The notes beneath the pieces are model-generated. The model searched no databases and was not told the origin of the DNA. It saw nothing but the letters and a program-made list of their open reading frames with translations. Shown here in pieces: positions 9,647 through 18,627 of a DNA stretch of 19,991 bases. The stretch lies in assembly GCA_002284615.2 (NCBI GenBank), contig MU069475.1:130370-150360 (forward strand). The letters are read 5' to 3'. The stretch's first letter is position 1. Each line of letters starts with the position of its first letter. The position numbers and the translations under genes are program-made. This stretch comes from Dunaliella salina (lineage: Eukaryota; Chlorophyta; Chlorophyceae; Chlamydomonadales; Dunaliellaceae).

Positions 9647-10290
9647 CCGTAGGTTCACGATTACTTCGTACCGGGGTATTAATTATTTTTGGTTCGTAGC
9701 GGTTCGTACCAGTTTGTACCACTTCGTATGTCAGCCGCATCATTTTGTTGTGCACAAGGCAGTTCTTCCCTGTAGGCAAAATGCTGCTGGAAGGCCGCTT
9801 GATGGCCGCTGGAAGGTCAGCTTCCACACAGATAATTTGCTGCTGTGGCCTTGACAGGGGCGTCAGGGCTGGGGCCCAGGTTGGTGTCTTGGTCAACCCT
9901 GGTGTCCTATGTGTGGCTCACATCCAATCAGACGTGAACGCCTCATCACAAGCTTGGGCTTAATGGCATGGGCTTGCTCTTGTCCAATTCACTGCTGCAT
10001 GGCACCCTTTGAGGTCGGGCCAATGATGCATCGCCAACATTTATTGCCCACCTCTTGCTGCCCATCACCTGCTGCAGGTGTGCCATGTTCCTCAAAATTT
10101 ACCATACTCAAAAATGCATTTGCACTCCGTTCCTCACTTTGCACACACTTCGTATTTATGGGCAGGGATTATTTCTTTCACTCCGTAAGATTTCGTTTTT
10201 GGGCCAAATAATTAATTAATTTACGAAGTAATCGTGAACCTACGGTAATATCTGAAAGCTCAAAAGCTTTGTTTACCCCATTGTAAATCT
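9585..10290 (-). mobile_element. LINE copy D: minus-strand tail fragment, split by a MITE
   Basis: Read on the minus strand, the sequence right of the MITE (about 10290 down to 10248) gives NGVNKAFELSDI. Left of the MITE it continues as MMAGEDHAQADQLNPLAKDP (9645 down to 9586), matching the C-terminus of copies A and C. The MITE and its duplicated TA account for the gap. The tail hairpin CAGCTG-AACCCTC-TGGCTA is at plus-strand 9594-9612. The copy ends at 9585, tail to tail with copy C. The right boundary is approximate. Confidence 0.75.
9647..10245. mobile_element. 599-bp MITE with perfect 24-bp TIRs and TA target duplication
   Basis: The TIR begins CCGTAGGTTCACGATTACTT and continues CGTA (9647-9670); its exact reverse complement is at 10222-10245. 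TA flanks both ends (9645-9646 and 10246-10247), as in Tc1/mariner-type elements. Weaker inverted similarity (ATTAATTATTT) extends inward. The left subterminal region repeats TTCGTA/TTCGTACC several times, a possible transposase-binding array. No transposase is encoded. It sits inside the tail of minus-strand LINE copy D. Confidence 0.9.
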
Positions 10291-10736
10291 AAAGCTATAT
10301 GTCAGAGGGGGGAACCTGGCCAACTTGCCAGACATGCTCTTTCCTACATTTCTTCTCAAATATGACCATGCCAACCATTATTATTTATAATGAAATTGCT
10401 TTCACCACAAAATGACAAAAATCGGAGGACCCCAGATCACTCTCCAGGCCTCAGATCACCCAAAAAGGGCCCACAGCTCTACCCTGGACCATTTTTCATT
10501 CCCAAAATTTTCAATTTATAACACTTAGATCCATTGCTAACATCCTGCATATTCAAAAATAGGAAATAAGAAAGTTTAAAATGGCCTTTTTGGAACCCCA
10601 TGTGCTGGATTTTCTCTGAGGGGAATGGCTGAAATTCTGTCTCTCACCAACCACTGGGTCTTTTCACTCCATTTCTTTTGCAATGATATCATTTAATACA
10701 TGCTTGGCTCAGGTGCTACGCGGGGAACCTGGGCCA

Positions 10737-11069
10737 TCACTGCTTGGGTAGGTCACTGTTTTTCTGGAGCACCCAATGCTCACGGTAAATCATAAATTTT
10801 CTATATTCTTGTTCAGCATTTCGCACTGAGCAAAACGGTACCCAAGACTCCTGACACCAGTTCCGCATAATTTGCTCCAAACGCGCTCCTGATCGCGTGT
10901 AGATCAATCTGGGCAGCAGAGTGAGTGCATACATGAATGCAAACAAAACACCTGAAACTCTCCGCCCAATTTTTATGGCCCAGCTCGCGAAATCTGGCTT
11001 CTGCTGCAGGCGTAGATCACTACGCAAAGACTTACATTGGTGGATTGGGGAAATACACAACTGTTTCAT
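10737..11069 (-). CDS. Unassigned 110-codon open frame
   Basis: An ATG-to-stop frame with mixed, protein-like composition (for example RRVSGVLFAFMYALTLLPRL, then QIMRNWCQESWVPF). I recognise no family, and no splice signals or repeat relation in the window support it. It may be a fragment of an unrelated mobile element or a chance frame in AT-moderate DNA. Confidence 0.2.
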   Translation of the reverse strand: MKQLCISPIHQCKSLRSDLRLQQKPDFASWAIKIGRRVSGVLFAFMYALTLLPRLIYTRSGARLEQIMRNWCQESWVPFCSVRNAEQEYRKFMIYREHWVLQKNSDLPKQ

Positions 11070-11220
11070 CCGGTTTTTATGAGCTGGGGTGGCTTACGAT
11101 GGTTTGGGATCACGAATTCCGGATTCCGAACAAATTTTTACAATGACAATTATCGATTGCCTGTCGTCCATCCGCATCCGGCCTCAGGTGCAAACTGCAC
11201 ACGAGAACAAAAGCCACACC

Positions 11221-11256
11221 TAGGGGAACCTTCGGGCCCCGTAGGGGCCCAGGTTC
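11221..11256. repeat. GC-rich imperfect hairpin
   Basis: GGAACCTTCGGGCCCC, then GTA, then GGGGCCCAGGTTCC. The arms pair with two unpaired bases. No U-run follows, and in a eukaryote there is no reason to call it a terminator. Confidence 0.6.
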
Positions 11257-11439
11257 CAATTACAAGGACTGCAAAACACCTAAATTTACCCAATTTGGCG
11301 CAGCGGATGGTCAGATCTGGGGATTAGGTGGTGAAAACTAGGGTTCATGCCGCGGCTGATTAGGCACGGTGTCCTCGTCTGGTAATATGGAAACCCTAGT
11401 ACTACAAGCGGCTTAAGACAGTGGACCGAAGCATCAATA

Positions 11440-12690
11440 TTACCAGTTGGGGACAACATACGCAAGGAGCATGCAAAAAATGCCTGATTTGGGCCTGGAT
11501 GTAGACGGATCAGGCAGTTTGCGCCAGAGTACCACTTGACTGACAGGCCACATACCATGCTCTGGCTGGATAAGGCATATGCTCTCCCTGCTAGCATGTA
11601 TGCTTGTCAAATCTGGGGCACTAGATATATGAAAGAAGGTGCTGAATGGGACTGCCCTTTACAAACTGTGCACCTGTGCTTACTGAAGCGCTTCCTTGGG
11701 GTGAAGCGTACCACTCCTAGCTGGTCTGTTCTCCGGGAAAGTGGTCATGAGCCTTTGCAGTTCTATTGGTTCCGTGCAGCAGTCAGGTTCTACAATGCTT
11801 TGCTGTGCAGCAACAGTACTACACCGCCCATCTTTGGATGGAACAGTTCATCAGGCCGAGCAGCCAAACAACCTGGCTGAAGGTCAAACCCAATTGTAAC
11901 CTTGTAACCTTTGCTGCGCAGCAACAGTACTACACCGCGCAAGGTGCTGCAAGCAGATGTTGACATGAGCTGTATATATCTTGTAAATGTTGGACCTCAG
12001 AGTTTTTGGCAGCATGTAATGGCTTGGACAGGTGCAACATGTTTATTCAATGTGTGCGTTCAGGGCAGCCAGTAGCACTGAACGAGTTTGTTGTTGATCT
12101 GAGAAAAAGGCTATGAGGTGTTTGAAATGCGGCCGCCTTGGCAGAGCACAATGAGCGTGTGAACAAATTAGCCAAGTATCATCACTGGGTGGCTCTCCCT
12201 TTGAAGCCTTTTGCTGCTCATGGAGCGCCCTTTTCTGTCCCTAGGTATTTGCATCTTGATTCAGGCAAGCATATGCTGAGAAACATCGCACGCTTTCGAT
12301 TGCATGCACACACCCTAAGAGTTGAGACATCACTTTGGCAGGAGCACACTTCAGTTTGTGATAAATGTGACCTAGGAGGACTTCAAGATGAAAAACATGC
12401 TGTGTTCCTTTGTTCCTGCGGTCCTGTGTGTTCTCTTAGAAGGACTTATGAACATCTCTTTTCTGGTTTCCCCTCTGCTCACAGAGTTCTTCAGGACGAG
12501 ACAGGCGCTATTTACTACACTCAGGCTAGTTTTGAGGATGTCTTTCATTCCTTACAGAACCAAACTAACGAGACTTTTCATTTATTTCTAATCTCATGGA
12601 TATTTATTCTTTGGATGGAACAGTTCATCAGGCCGAGCAGCCAAACAACCTGGCTGAAGGTCAAACCCAATTATAACCTTGTAACCTTGC
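11440..12690 (+). mobile_element. LINE copy E: end of the reverse transcriptase to an intact-looking 3' tail
   Basis: Degenerate at first (EHAKNA, stop, then RIRQFAPEYHLTDRPHTMLW), then well conserved: LPASMYACQIWGTRYMKEG, CPLQTVHLCLLKRFLGVKRT and FYWFRAAVRFYNALLCSNST. A tail fragment is inserted at 11828-11908. The body then continues as RKVLQADVDMS and, after a frameshift near 11990, ALNEFVVDLRKRL to TGA at 12114. From 12138 a long frame gives NKLAKYHHWVALPL, PRYLHLDSGKHMLRN, LRVETSLWQEHTSVCDKC, LQDEKHAVFLCSC and FHLFLISWIF. C-x2-C...H-x4-C is the zinc-binding signature behind the reverse transcriptase. The tail has the hairpin at 12638-12656 and ends in TTATAACC/TTGTAACC units near 12688. 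It is inactive, but among the best-preserved copies. The start is approximate. Confidence 0.88.
11798..11938 (+). mobile_element. Tail-only LINE insertion (81 bp) with 30-bp target-site duplication, inside LINE copy E
   Basis: The 30-bp direct repeats at 11798-11827 and 11909-11938 (CTTTGCTG...ACACCGC) differ at one base. Between them, 11832-11911 matches the tail of the same LINE (12609-12688) at 79 of 80 positions, including the hairpin (11861-11879) and the TTGTAACC repeats. Removing the insert and one repeat restores the LINE sequence (NSTT followed by RKVLQAD). This is what target-primed reverse transcription leaves when it stops after about 80 nt. Confidence 0.9.
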
Positions 12691-12714
12691 TCTTTCTCCC
12701 CCTTCCCTCCTTCC

Positions 12715-12937
12715 CCCCGCAGTCGGGGGGCCCATCCTGACGCTCAAAGCTGCTGCTGCTTGCTAAGGGAGACTGTTGCCTTGCAGCGGCCCTGCAGCGG
12801 CCTTCTCACTTCTGGGACGAAATGCTTTTGACCAGTCAAAATTATGCTGCTGAAATATGAAGTGGTACGAACTGGTACGAAGCGCTACGAAGTCAAACAA
12901 AATAATACCCCGGTACAAAGTAATCGGGAACCTACTG
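12715..12937. mobile_element. Truncated, inverted second copy of the TA-type MITE
   Basis: The end GTAATCGGGAACCTACTG (12920-12937) followed by TA corresponds to the left end of the 9647-10245 MITE in reverse complement. Further inward GAAGTGGTACGAACTGGTAC, ATACCCCGGTAC and CTTGCAGCGGCC-like stretches also match. The opposite end and its TIR are missing: sequence similarity stops next to the tail of LINE copy E. Its right flank (TTTTCTGACGTA...) is LINE tail. Confidence 0.75.
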
Positions 12938-13025
12938 TATTTTCTGACGTACTATTAGAGTTCCATCACTCCAAGAGAGAGCCGAGCAGCCAAAATTCAT
13001 GGCTGAAGGTTCGAATTCCATTGCA
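12938..13025 (+). mobile_element. LINE copy F: tail fragment
   Basis: Reads like the other tails: TTTTCTGACGTAC, GAGCAGCCA, a 7-nt loop, then TGGCTGAAGGTTCGAATTCC. The hairpin is CAGCCA-AAATTCA-TGGCTG (12987-13005). The terminal short repeats are absent. GGTTCGAATTCC resembles a tRNA B box, but the whole stretch is explained by the LINE tail. Confidence 0.7.
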
Positions 13026-13616
<591 letters not shown>

Positions 13617-13781
13617 TTGGGGTCTCAACCTGGGATTATTCCTAGTAGTAGAAAATGCTCCCTTGTTTTTGAGATGTTGCAGTCCTGCTGCTCTCCATGA
13701 ATCATACAAATCAACACCATGCACTGCTTCTCAGAGTAGTTTATTGAGCATGATGAGCACCCTTTTGCAGCATCAGGAGCG

Positions 13782-13965
13782 GCGCTGGCATTGAAAATGA
13801 AAAATGGCGGATCAGGTGTGGCACCAGCAATGAAAACTGAAATCCCTTACGCAGAAAAAGCACCAGCAACGAAGCCTGAAATCCCTTTTGCAGAAAAAGC
13901 ACCAGCAATGAAAACGAAAGATCCCTTGTGCAAGATCAGGTCTGGCACCAGTGATGACAATTGAA
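13782..13965. repeat. 39-bp minisatellite, about 4.5 units
   Basis: GCACCAGCAATGAAAACTGA with AATCCCTT(T/A)(T/C)GCAGAAAAA starts at 13821, 13860 and 13899, exactly 39 bp apart. Degenerate units lie at 13782 and 13945 (46 bp from the previous one). One minus-strand frame stays open and would give a 13-residue Cys/Trp/Phe repeat, but nothing else supports coding. Confidence 0.9.
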
Positions 13966-14116
13966 AAATGCAGAAGCAGCAGCAGCTCATGACTTACATG
14001 CACAGCACCTCATGTGCATGGCTAAAAAATGTGCAACTATCATGCACAAGTTTTTTGTCTGTCACATACCTCTAACATGCACTTTCAATTGCAGGATGCA
14101 TGCTTTTTTTACTGGT

Positions 14117-14139
14117 ACGCACGCACGCGCGCGCGCGCG

Positions 14140-14191
<52 letters not shown>

Positions 14192-14221
14192 ACCACACAC
14201 ACACACACACACACACACACC
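14117..14221. repeat. (CG)n(CA)n alternating tract
   Basis: About 30 bp of ACGC/CG repeats pass into about 70 bp of CA with one small interruption (CTCACAACCA). Alternating purine-pyrimidine DNA of this length is prone to form Z-DNA. Confidence 0.97.
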
Positions 14222-14425
14222 AAAGGATGCTCACTGACTTCCAGATTGATTGGGCTCAGAGCAAATCAAGCAGAGGAACATCAGGCAGCAGTGAGAATGG
14301 AACACTCCAGAGGAAAACCAGAGGAAAAACCTCCTTCAAGAAGGACTGTCTGCAGCAGTGAGGATGAAAAACTCCAGAGGAAAACTGCCCAAAGCAGGAC
14401 AGAACATCAGGCAGCAGTGAGCACT
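14222..14425. repeat. Imperfect 62-71-bp repeat with GGCAGCAGTGAG and ACTCCAGAGGAAAAC
   Basis: CAGGCAGCAGTGAGAATGGA ... ACTCCAGAGGAAAAC near 14282 recurs as CTGCAGCAGTGAGGATGAAA ... ACTCCAGAGGAAAAC near 14350 and partly as CAGGCAGCAGTGAGCACTGG near 14409. Confidence 0.7.
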
Positions 14426-14810
14426 GGCGTGGGAGGAACTGCTGTTTGATGCGCTTTACACAACATGTGCGGCTTAATTCATGCTGCCTGAATATGCAAT
14501 TCCTAACCTCTCTGCCTCACCATCTTAAACTTCTGTGCAGTTCAAAGTGCTCAATCATCAGATGCGTCACCTTGTACATGCTTGCCCTGGCCCTGAAAAG
14601 GCCTGAGAGAACCATGGTTTGAGCTCATGCGCAGCGGCATGGGCGAAGACTGAAGTTCCTCACAGCTGGAGGTGGACTCCACCTGTCATCATCACACCAC
14701 ATCCCATCCCATCATCACATCTAGGATGGGGTCAAGAGAGTCGAGCATGCGGCAAAGGAGGGCCTCTTTGAAGCCTCTTTTGCTTCTTAACACTCTATAC
14801 ACAACCCTAA
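14426..14810. other. No gene recognised
   Basis: No coding or RNA feature seen. CATCA/CATCCCATCC-like words begin around 14688. Confidence 0.45.
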
Positions 14811-14890
14811 TCACATCACATCACGTCACATCACCTTGAATTGCATCAAACCACATCACATCACTTTACATCACATCACATATCACCAAG
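14811..14890. repeat. CATCA/TCACA short-unit repeat
   Basis: Repeated CACATCA with variants, interrupted by CTTGAATTG. A smaller cluster lies at 14688-14723. Confidence 0.85.
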
Positions 14891-15160
14891 CTCAGTACTA
14901 GACTTCAACACGTCACGACTGGTGACGCTTCGTCATGCATGTCATCCATTTCACCTCAGTAGTCACCCGCATCTCCATTATTGTACAAGGCTTGTTCCTT
15001 GCTTTCTTGCTGGGGTTAAATGCCATATTAATTGAGCAGTCTGTTTACAAACCTGCTTTTCTTGGTTTTAAAAGGCACTGAACCATGCACCCAAAAGAGC
15101 CTCTCCAACCTTGTCTGGGCAATCCTCCACATGGAGAACAGCCAGCCTTTCCTGGTATCT

Positions 15161-15650
15161 GGCAGGCACTAGCGGGTATGTAATAGCCAACTGGCAGGCA
15201 CCAGCTGGATGCAGGCACTACCTGGCTGCACAATGTATCTTAAAGCAAAAGGAAGGTTGGCAGGCACGACCTGGCTGGCAGGCACTACCCAGTTGCAGGC
15301 ACCAGCTGGCAGCAGCTACTTCCTAGCAAGCACTTGCTACTTGCTGGCTGCAGGCACTACATGGCTGCAAAAGAATAAGAAAAGAAAAAGAAAAGTCTAT
15401 GCAAGCCAAAGGCCGCGTGCATTCAGGGAAGAACCCCTAACAAAAGTTAGCGGCCTCACCTGGCTGCACATACTAGCAGGCTGGCAGGCACAACCCGGGA
15501 TCAGGCACTAGCTGAATGGGCAGGCAAGTTTCTGGTCCACCCCAGCTGCCCCTAGCAGGTAGGTACAGCTGTGCAACCCTATCCTATCCCATCCTATCCT
15601 GTCCAGGCTGCAGGCACAACCTAGCAGTCACCAGTTGGCACGCATTTGCT
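15161..15650. repeat. Dispersed array of a GGCAGGCACTACCTGGCTG-like motif
   Basis: About a dozen variants of TGGCAGGCAC(T/G/C)A(C/G)C with TGGCTGCA spacers occur at irregular distances, densest in 15161-15375 and again in 15478-15515 and 15603-15650. A purine-rich stretch (AAGAATAAGAAAAGAAAAAG) and CCTATCCTATCCCATCC words are interspersed. No gene is recognised here. Confidence 0.8.
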
Positions 15651-16054
15651 GGCTATGATGTCCCATGGACCCAGCTGAAGGAAATTTGTGATGCAAGTGA
15701 TCCCAGACTCCCAGCAAAGGGACTTATGTAGGCGCAGACTGGTGTCCCAGGAGATAGAGGGAACGCCAACCGTAACAAATCCATCCAAATCTATCCACAG
15801 GTATGTCGAAGCATGAGCAGCACTGGAAGTGTGATTGAGAGCATTGACAATTGCCATGTGAACAATCATGCGTTCAAGCAGAACAGGGCAGCCAGTTTGG
15901 GAGGTGAGGCCCATCACAGCTGCCTACTTCAAATTCCTAGCAATTGCAAGCATTGTTTACTATTGCAGGGAACTAATTTCCCTCACTCGGTTACTGCAAC
16001 AAAGGGGGGCAGCACCATCGCAGCATGGCTCAGTTGAACAACACCATGCCTCAA
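15651..16054. other. No gene recognised
   Basis: Short frames only. No repeat or RNA gene is apparent. Confidence 0.4.
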
Positions 16055-16310
16055 CCTGCCATGCAGAGCTAACATCCTTGCACTGGTGCAATGCATCCAC
16101 TCTCCACGCAGAGCTAAATTTGATGGTGCCATGCATCGACCTTCCATGTAAAGCTAAACCATGCAAAGCTAAAACCCAAGCATGGGGAGCTGCACAGCAT
16201 GCATTGGCGGCTGCAAAGCTTGCACTTGTAGCTGCACATTCGTGTGCACTTGCGCATCCTGTCTATGCAAGCAAGCCCATAGAAACAAACCTTTCTATGC
16301 AGAGCTGATA
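16055..16310. repeat. Irregular repeat with core CATGCAGAGCTAA
   Basis: Variants of CCATGCAGAGCTAA occur near 16060, 16106, 16144 and 16158, and CTATGCAGAGCTGA near 16296. Related GCAAAGCTTGCAC/GTAGCTGCAC words lie between. Confidence 0.65.
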
Positions 16311-16367
16311 CCTCAGCAGCTGTGCACTTTGCCTGATGGCTTCTTTGTGTAACCACCTGTAAACCTG

Positions 16368-16484
16368 CGTGCCTGTGCATTTGCACATGTGAGGCCCTAG
16401 GCAGAATGTGCCTGTGCATTTGCACGTGTGGGGCCCTAGGCAGTATGTGCCTGTGCATTTGTACGTGTGAGGCCCTAGGCAGGC
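16368..16484. repeat. 39-bp tandem repeat, 3 copies, core GAGGCCCTAGGCAG
   Basis: Units start at 16368, 16407 and 16446: TGTGCCTGTGCATTTGCAC, then GTGTGAGGCCCTAGGCAG. They differ at only a few bases. The core GAGGCCCTAGGCAGG returns once more at about 16620-16634, over the stop codon of the minus-strand gene. Confidence 0.93.
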
Positions 16485-16559
16485 ATGTGTCCATTCCTCC
16501 TGCCTGCGTGTGCACTGACTACACTGTTTCACTAGCTCACATCCATTTTCCTTACAAGG

Positions 16560-16620
16560 AAAAGCTGGTCCGCCAACCTTTATGGCTGAAGGCTAAATCA
16601 ATTGTGAGCTCTGTAACTGA
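16560..16620 (+). mobile_element. LINE tail remnant
   Basis: CCGCCAACCTTTATGGCTGAAGGCTAAATCAATTGTGAGCTCTGTAAC aligns with the LINE copy E tail (GCCAAACAACCTGGCTGAAGG ... CAATTGTAACC), read piecewise. The hairpin is degraded (CCGCCA-ACCTTTA-TGGCTG, 16571-16589) but keeps the 7-nt loop and five of six pairs. It lies immediately 3' of the minus-strand gene's stop codon and is convergent with that gene. Confidence 0.6.
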
Positions 16621-16624
16621 GGCC

Positions 16625-18081
16625 CTAGGCAGGCGCAACCCTGTTGTGGTTCCTGGTGTTATGAGGCCCTCCAGGTGCGACTGGCGCTCCTTCGCCGGCG
16701 GCTTCAGCCCCCAAGCACAGCAGCGAGCGCAGCCAGCTTGCTGCGGGCTTGCGCGGCTGGGCATGTGGCTTTGCTGGTGTGGATGGTGGAATGGGAGCAA
16801 CATTGAAGTATGTGGCTGGGAAAGGTGGACGATGCTCGGGCACCGCCTCTGCCGCGCCCCACCCTCCCACCCACGTGCTGTCTGACTTCCATGGCGTCGA
16901 CGGTGGAGAAGATGAAAGAGCTAAGTGTGAAGCAGGGGGAGGTGGACGGCGCTTGGGCAATGCAGCTGCATCCCACCCTCCAACCCACATTCCGTCTGCC
17001 ATTTGTGTATCAGGTGGCACATTTAAAGCATGCTTGCCAGTTCCTAATGAACTCCGCGGAGACATCTGCGCTCCGGGGGCACCACCATGCGCGACCGTGC
17101 CGGTGCGCGTGCCAACATGCGCGTGCGGCTGGGCAGCAGTTCTGGGAGCCAATTCATGTGGCTGGGTGCCCATGGGTAGGTGTCGATGGGTAGGTGCCAA
17201 TGGCTGGCTGCCGATGGGTGTGGCTGCCATGCTGTGCATAGGGCTATGATGCGCCAGCAGTGCACCATGGGAAAAAGGGATGTGGTGTGGCTCAGGCCCA
17301 AGAAGAAGCTCTGGTGGTGCAAGTTGGATGTAAGGATTGCTGGGCTGCCTCAGCTGAGGCATCCAGAACTTGGGGCGAGGTGGGGACAGCAGCTGGGGTG
17401 TGGGCGAATACACTGCCGAAGGGTTTGGCTCAAGATGCTCACTCACATGGCCACTCTTGAGCCCCACCCCAAGCTGTGGTGACGCGAGTGAGTGCGGCAT
17501 GGGGGGTGTGACCAAGGTGTGTGCCAGGGAGGGGTCCTTGGGAAAGTTTGATAGAAGGCAGTCAGGGGGAAAGGGCGATGAGAGAAGTGAAGTGGGCGGC
17601 GCATGACCTGGCTGGGAGGGTTGCGGAGGAGAAGCAGTGCCACCAATGCTGTTTTGCTGCAGTGCCCCGTCACTCGAAGGCAGCATGTTGTTCTGCGTGC
17701 TGCTGAGTGCGTCGGCTGAAAGCAGCCTATGGTGGTGCTCGCCCTTGACTGGGGTAAGGGGCAGAAGGTGGGGTTGCAGGGGTGTTGGTGGAGGGGCTGG
17801 GTCAGACGAGAGAGCATCCCTCTCCACCTCCTCTTCCTCCTCCTCCCCCCCACCGCCCTCTGTGGCATCATCGGAAGGCAGATTAGCATCGCCAGACGTG
17901 TAGCTCTCTTCTTCTAAGGCTGTGCTGCCAGTGCTTGATGCATCTTCAAAAGCGGTGTCAGGGAGGGGCGCGCCGCGCGCCCGCTGCGCTGTGAGCTCAA
18001 TTGTGGGCAGGGCGGAGGCAAACTTCCTGGCCACCTTGATGAAGAACGCCATGATGCTGTGCATCCCGTCGCGCGTGATGG

Positions 18082-18082
<1 letters not shown>
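16625..18082 (-). CDS. Proline-rich protein, last exon, family not recognised
   Basis: One uninterrupted 486-codon frame (485 residues plus TAG) in GC-rich DNA, far longer than chance. The exon probably begins at 18082, after a CACACAG acceptor formed by the CA microsatellite. An ATG a few codons in (MHSIMAFFIKVARKF) could alternatively be the start. Residues 1-30 are mixed hydrophobic/basic and look folded. Residues 42-89 are Ser/Thr/Asp-rich and end in a GGGG-EEEEEE acidic run. The remainder is Pro/Ser/His-rich and probably disordered, with two ~39-residue repeats starting MWVGGWDAAALPKRRPPPP (about residue 364) and TWVGGWGAAEAVPEHRPPFP (about residue 403). No catalytic motif is visible. 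Upstream exons would lie above 18158, but I could not identify them. The last codons overlap a copy of the GAGGCCCTAGGCAG repeat core, so the true C-terminus may differ. Confidence 0.65.

Positions 18083-18083
<1 letters not shown>

Positions 18084-18158
<75 letters not shown>
18084..18158. repeat. (GT)n microsatellite, forming the CA side of a splice acceptor on the minus strand
   Basis: About 75 bp of GT. On the minus strand the CA run ends in CAG directly before the GCCATCACG start of the proline-rich exon. Confidence 0.95.
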
Positions 18159-18159
<1 letters not shown>

Positions 18160-18627
18160 GTTTGATTACAGAATTTAGAATTATTTCAGGGCTCAATTTT
18201 CCAGTGCCAGACAGCCTTCCCCCAAAAGGAGCATGTTTTCCAAAATGTCCTCAGCACAGGCTCACCAAGGGGGTCTGGCGAGGTGCCTCTTGCAAATGAG
18301 TTTGAAAGTCCCGTTTTTTGCGCTGAAGTCCAACCTGCTGCATCGAGAACCCTTTTTTCCAGAAATTTCAATCCAAGACCACCCACTGCACAGATGGGTG
18401 ACTTTGGGTGACTGTTTGTTTTGGACTCTGTTTGCAGTTCGTGATTGGCGAATTCCAAAGGACGCTAAAAATGGCCTTAAATCTGTGAGCAGTAAAACCT
18501 GGTGTTTGGAGTGCACGGTTGAATTCTGGTGCAAAAATTGTTGGGCAGGCCCTGAGACCTCAAGTCCCTTACATTTCACCTGCTTCTGCCCATCCGCCCC
18601 TTCACGCTGAACCAGTTTCATAGTCCC
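18159..18627. other. No gene recognised
   Basis: If the proline-rich gene has upstream exons, part of this may be its intron. No exon could be identified on either strand. Confidence 0.4.

Larger units (their letters stand above)
10291..11439. other. AT-rich stretch without a recognised gene
   Basis: The first part (10291-10730) is AT-rich, with no useful open frame. A short phrase GGGGAACCTGG occurs at about 10309 and 10723. A 110-codon minus-strand frame (listed separately) and a GC-rich hairpin at 11221-11256 are the only structured items. Probably old transposon sequence or intergenic DNA. Confidence 0.45.

Noticed and set aside
13001..13017. GGTTCGAATTCC as a tRNA B box
   Set aside because: The same position in related LINE tails reads GGTCAAACCCA or GGTTATGTTCC, so it is part of the LINE tail. 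No A box or cloverleaf fits.
5479..13025. An active autonomous LINE
   Set aside because: Every copy is 5'-truncated and lacks the catalytic part of the reverse transcriptase and any endonuclease; all body-bearing copies carry stops or frameshifts.
16749..17249. Plus-strand frames of 166 and 127 codons opposite the proline-rich exon
   Set aside because: Shadows of the long minus-strand frame; no independent similarity.
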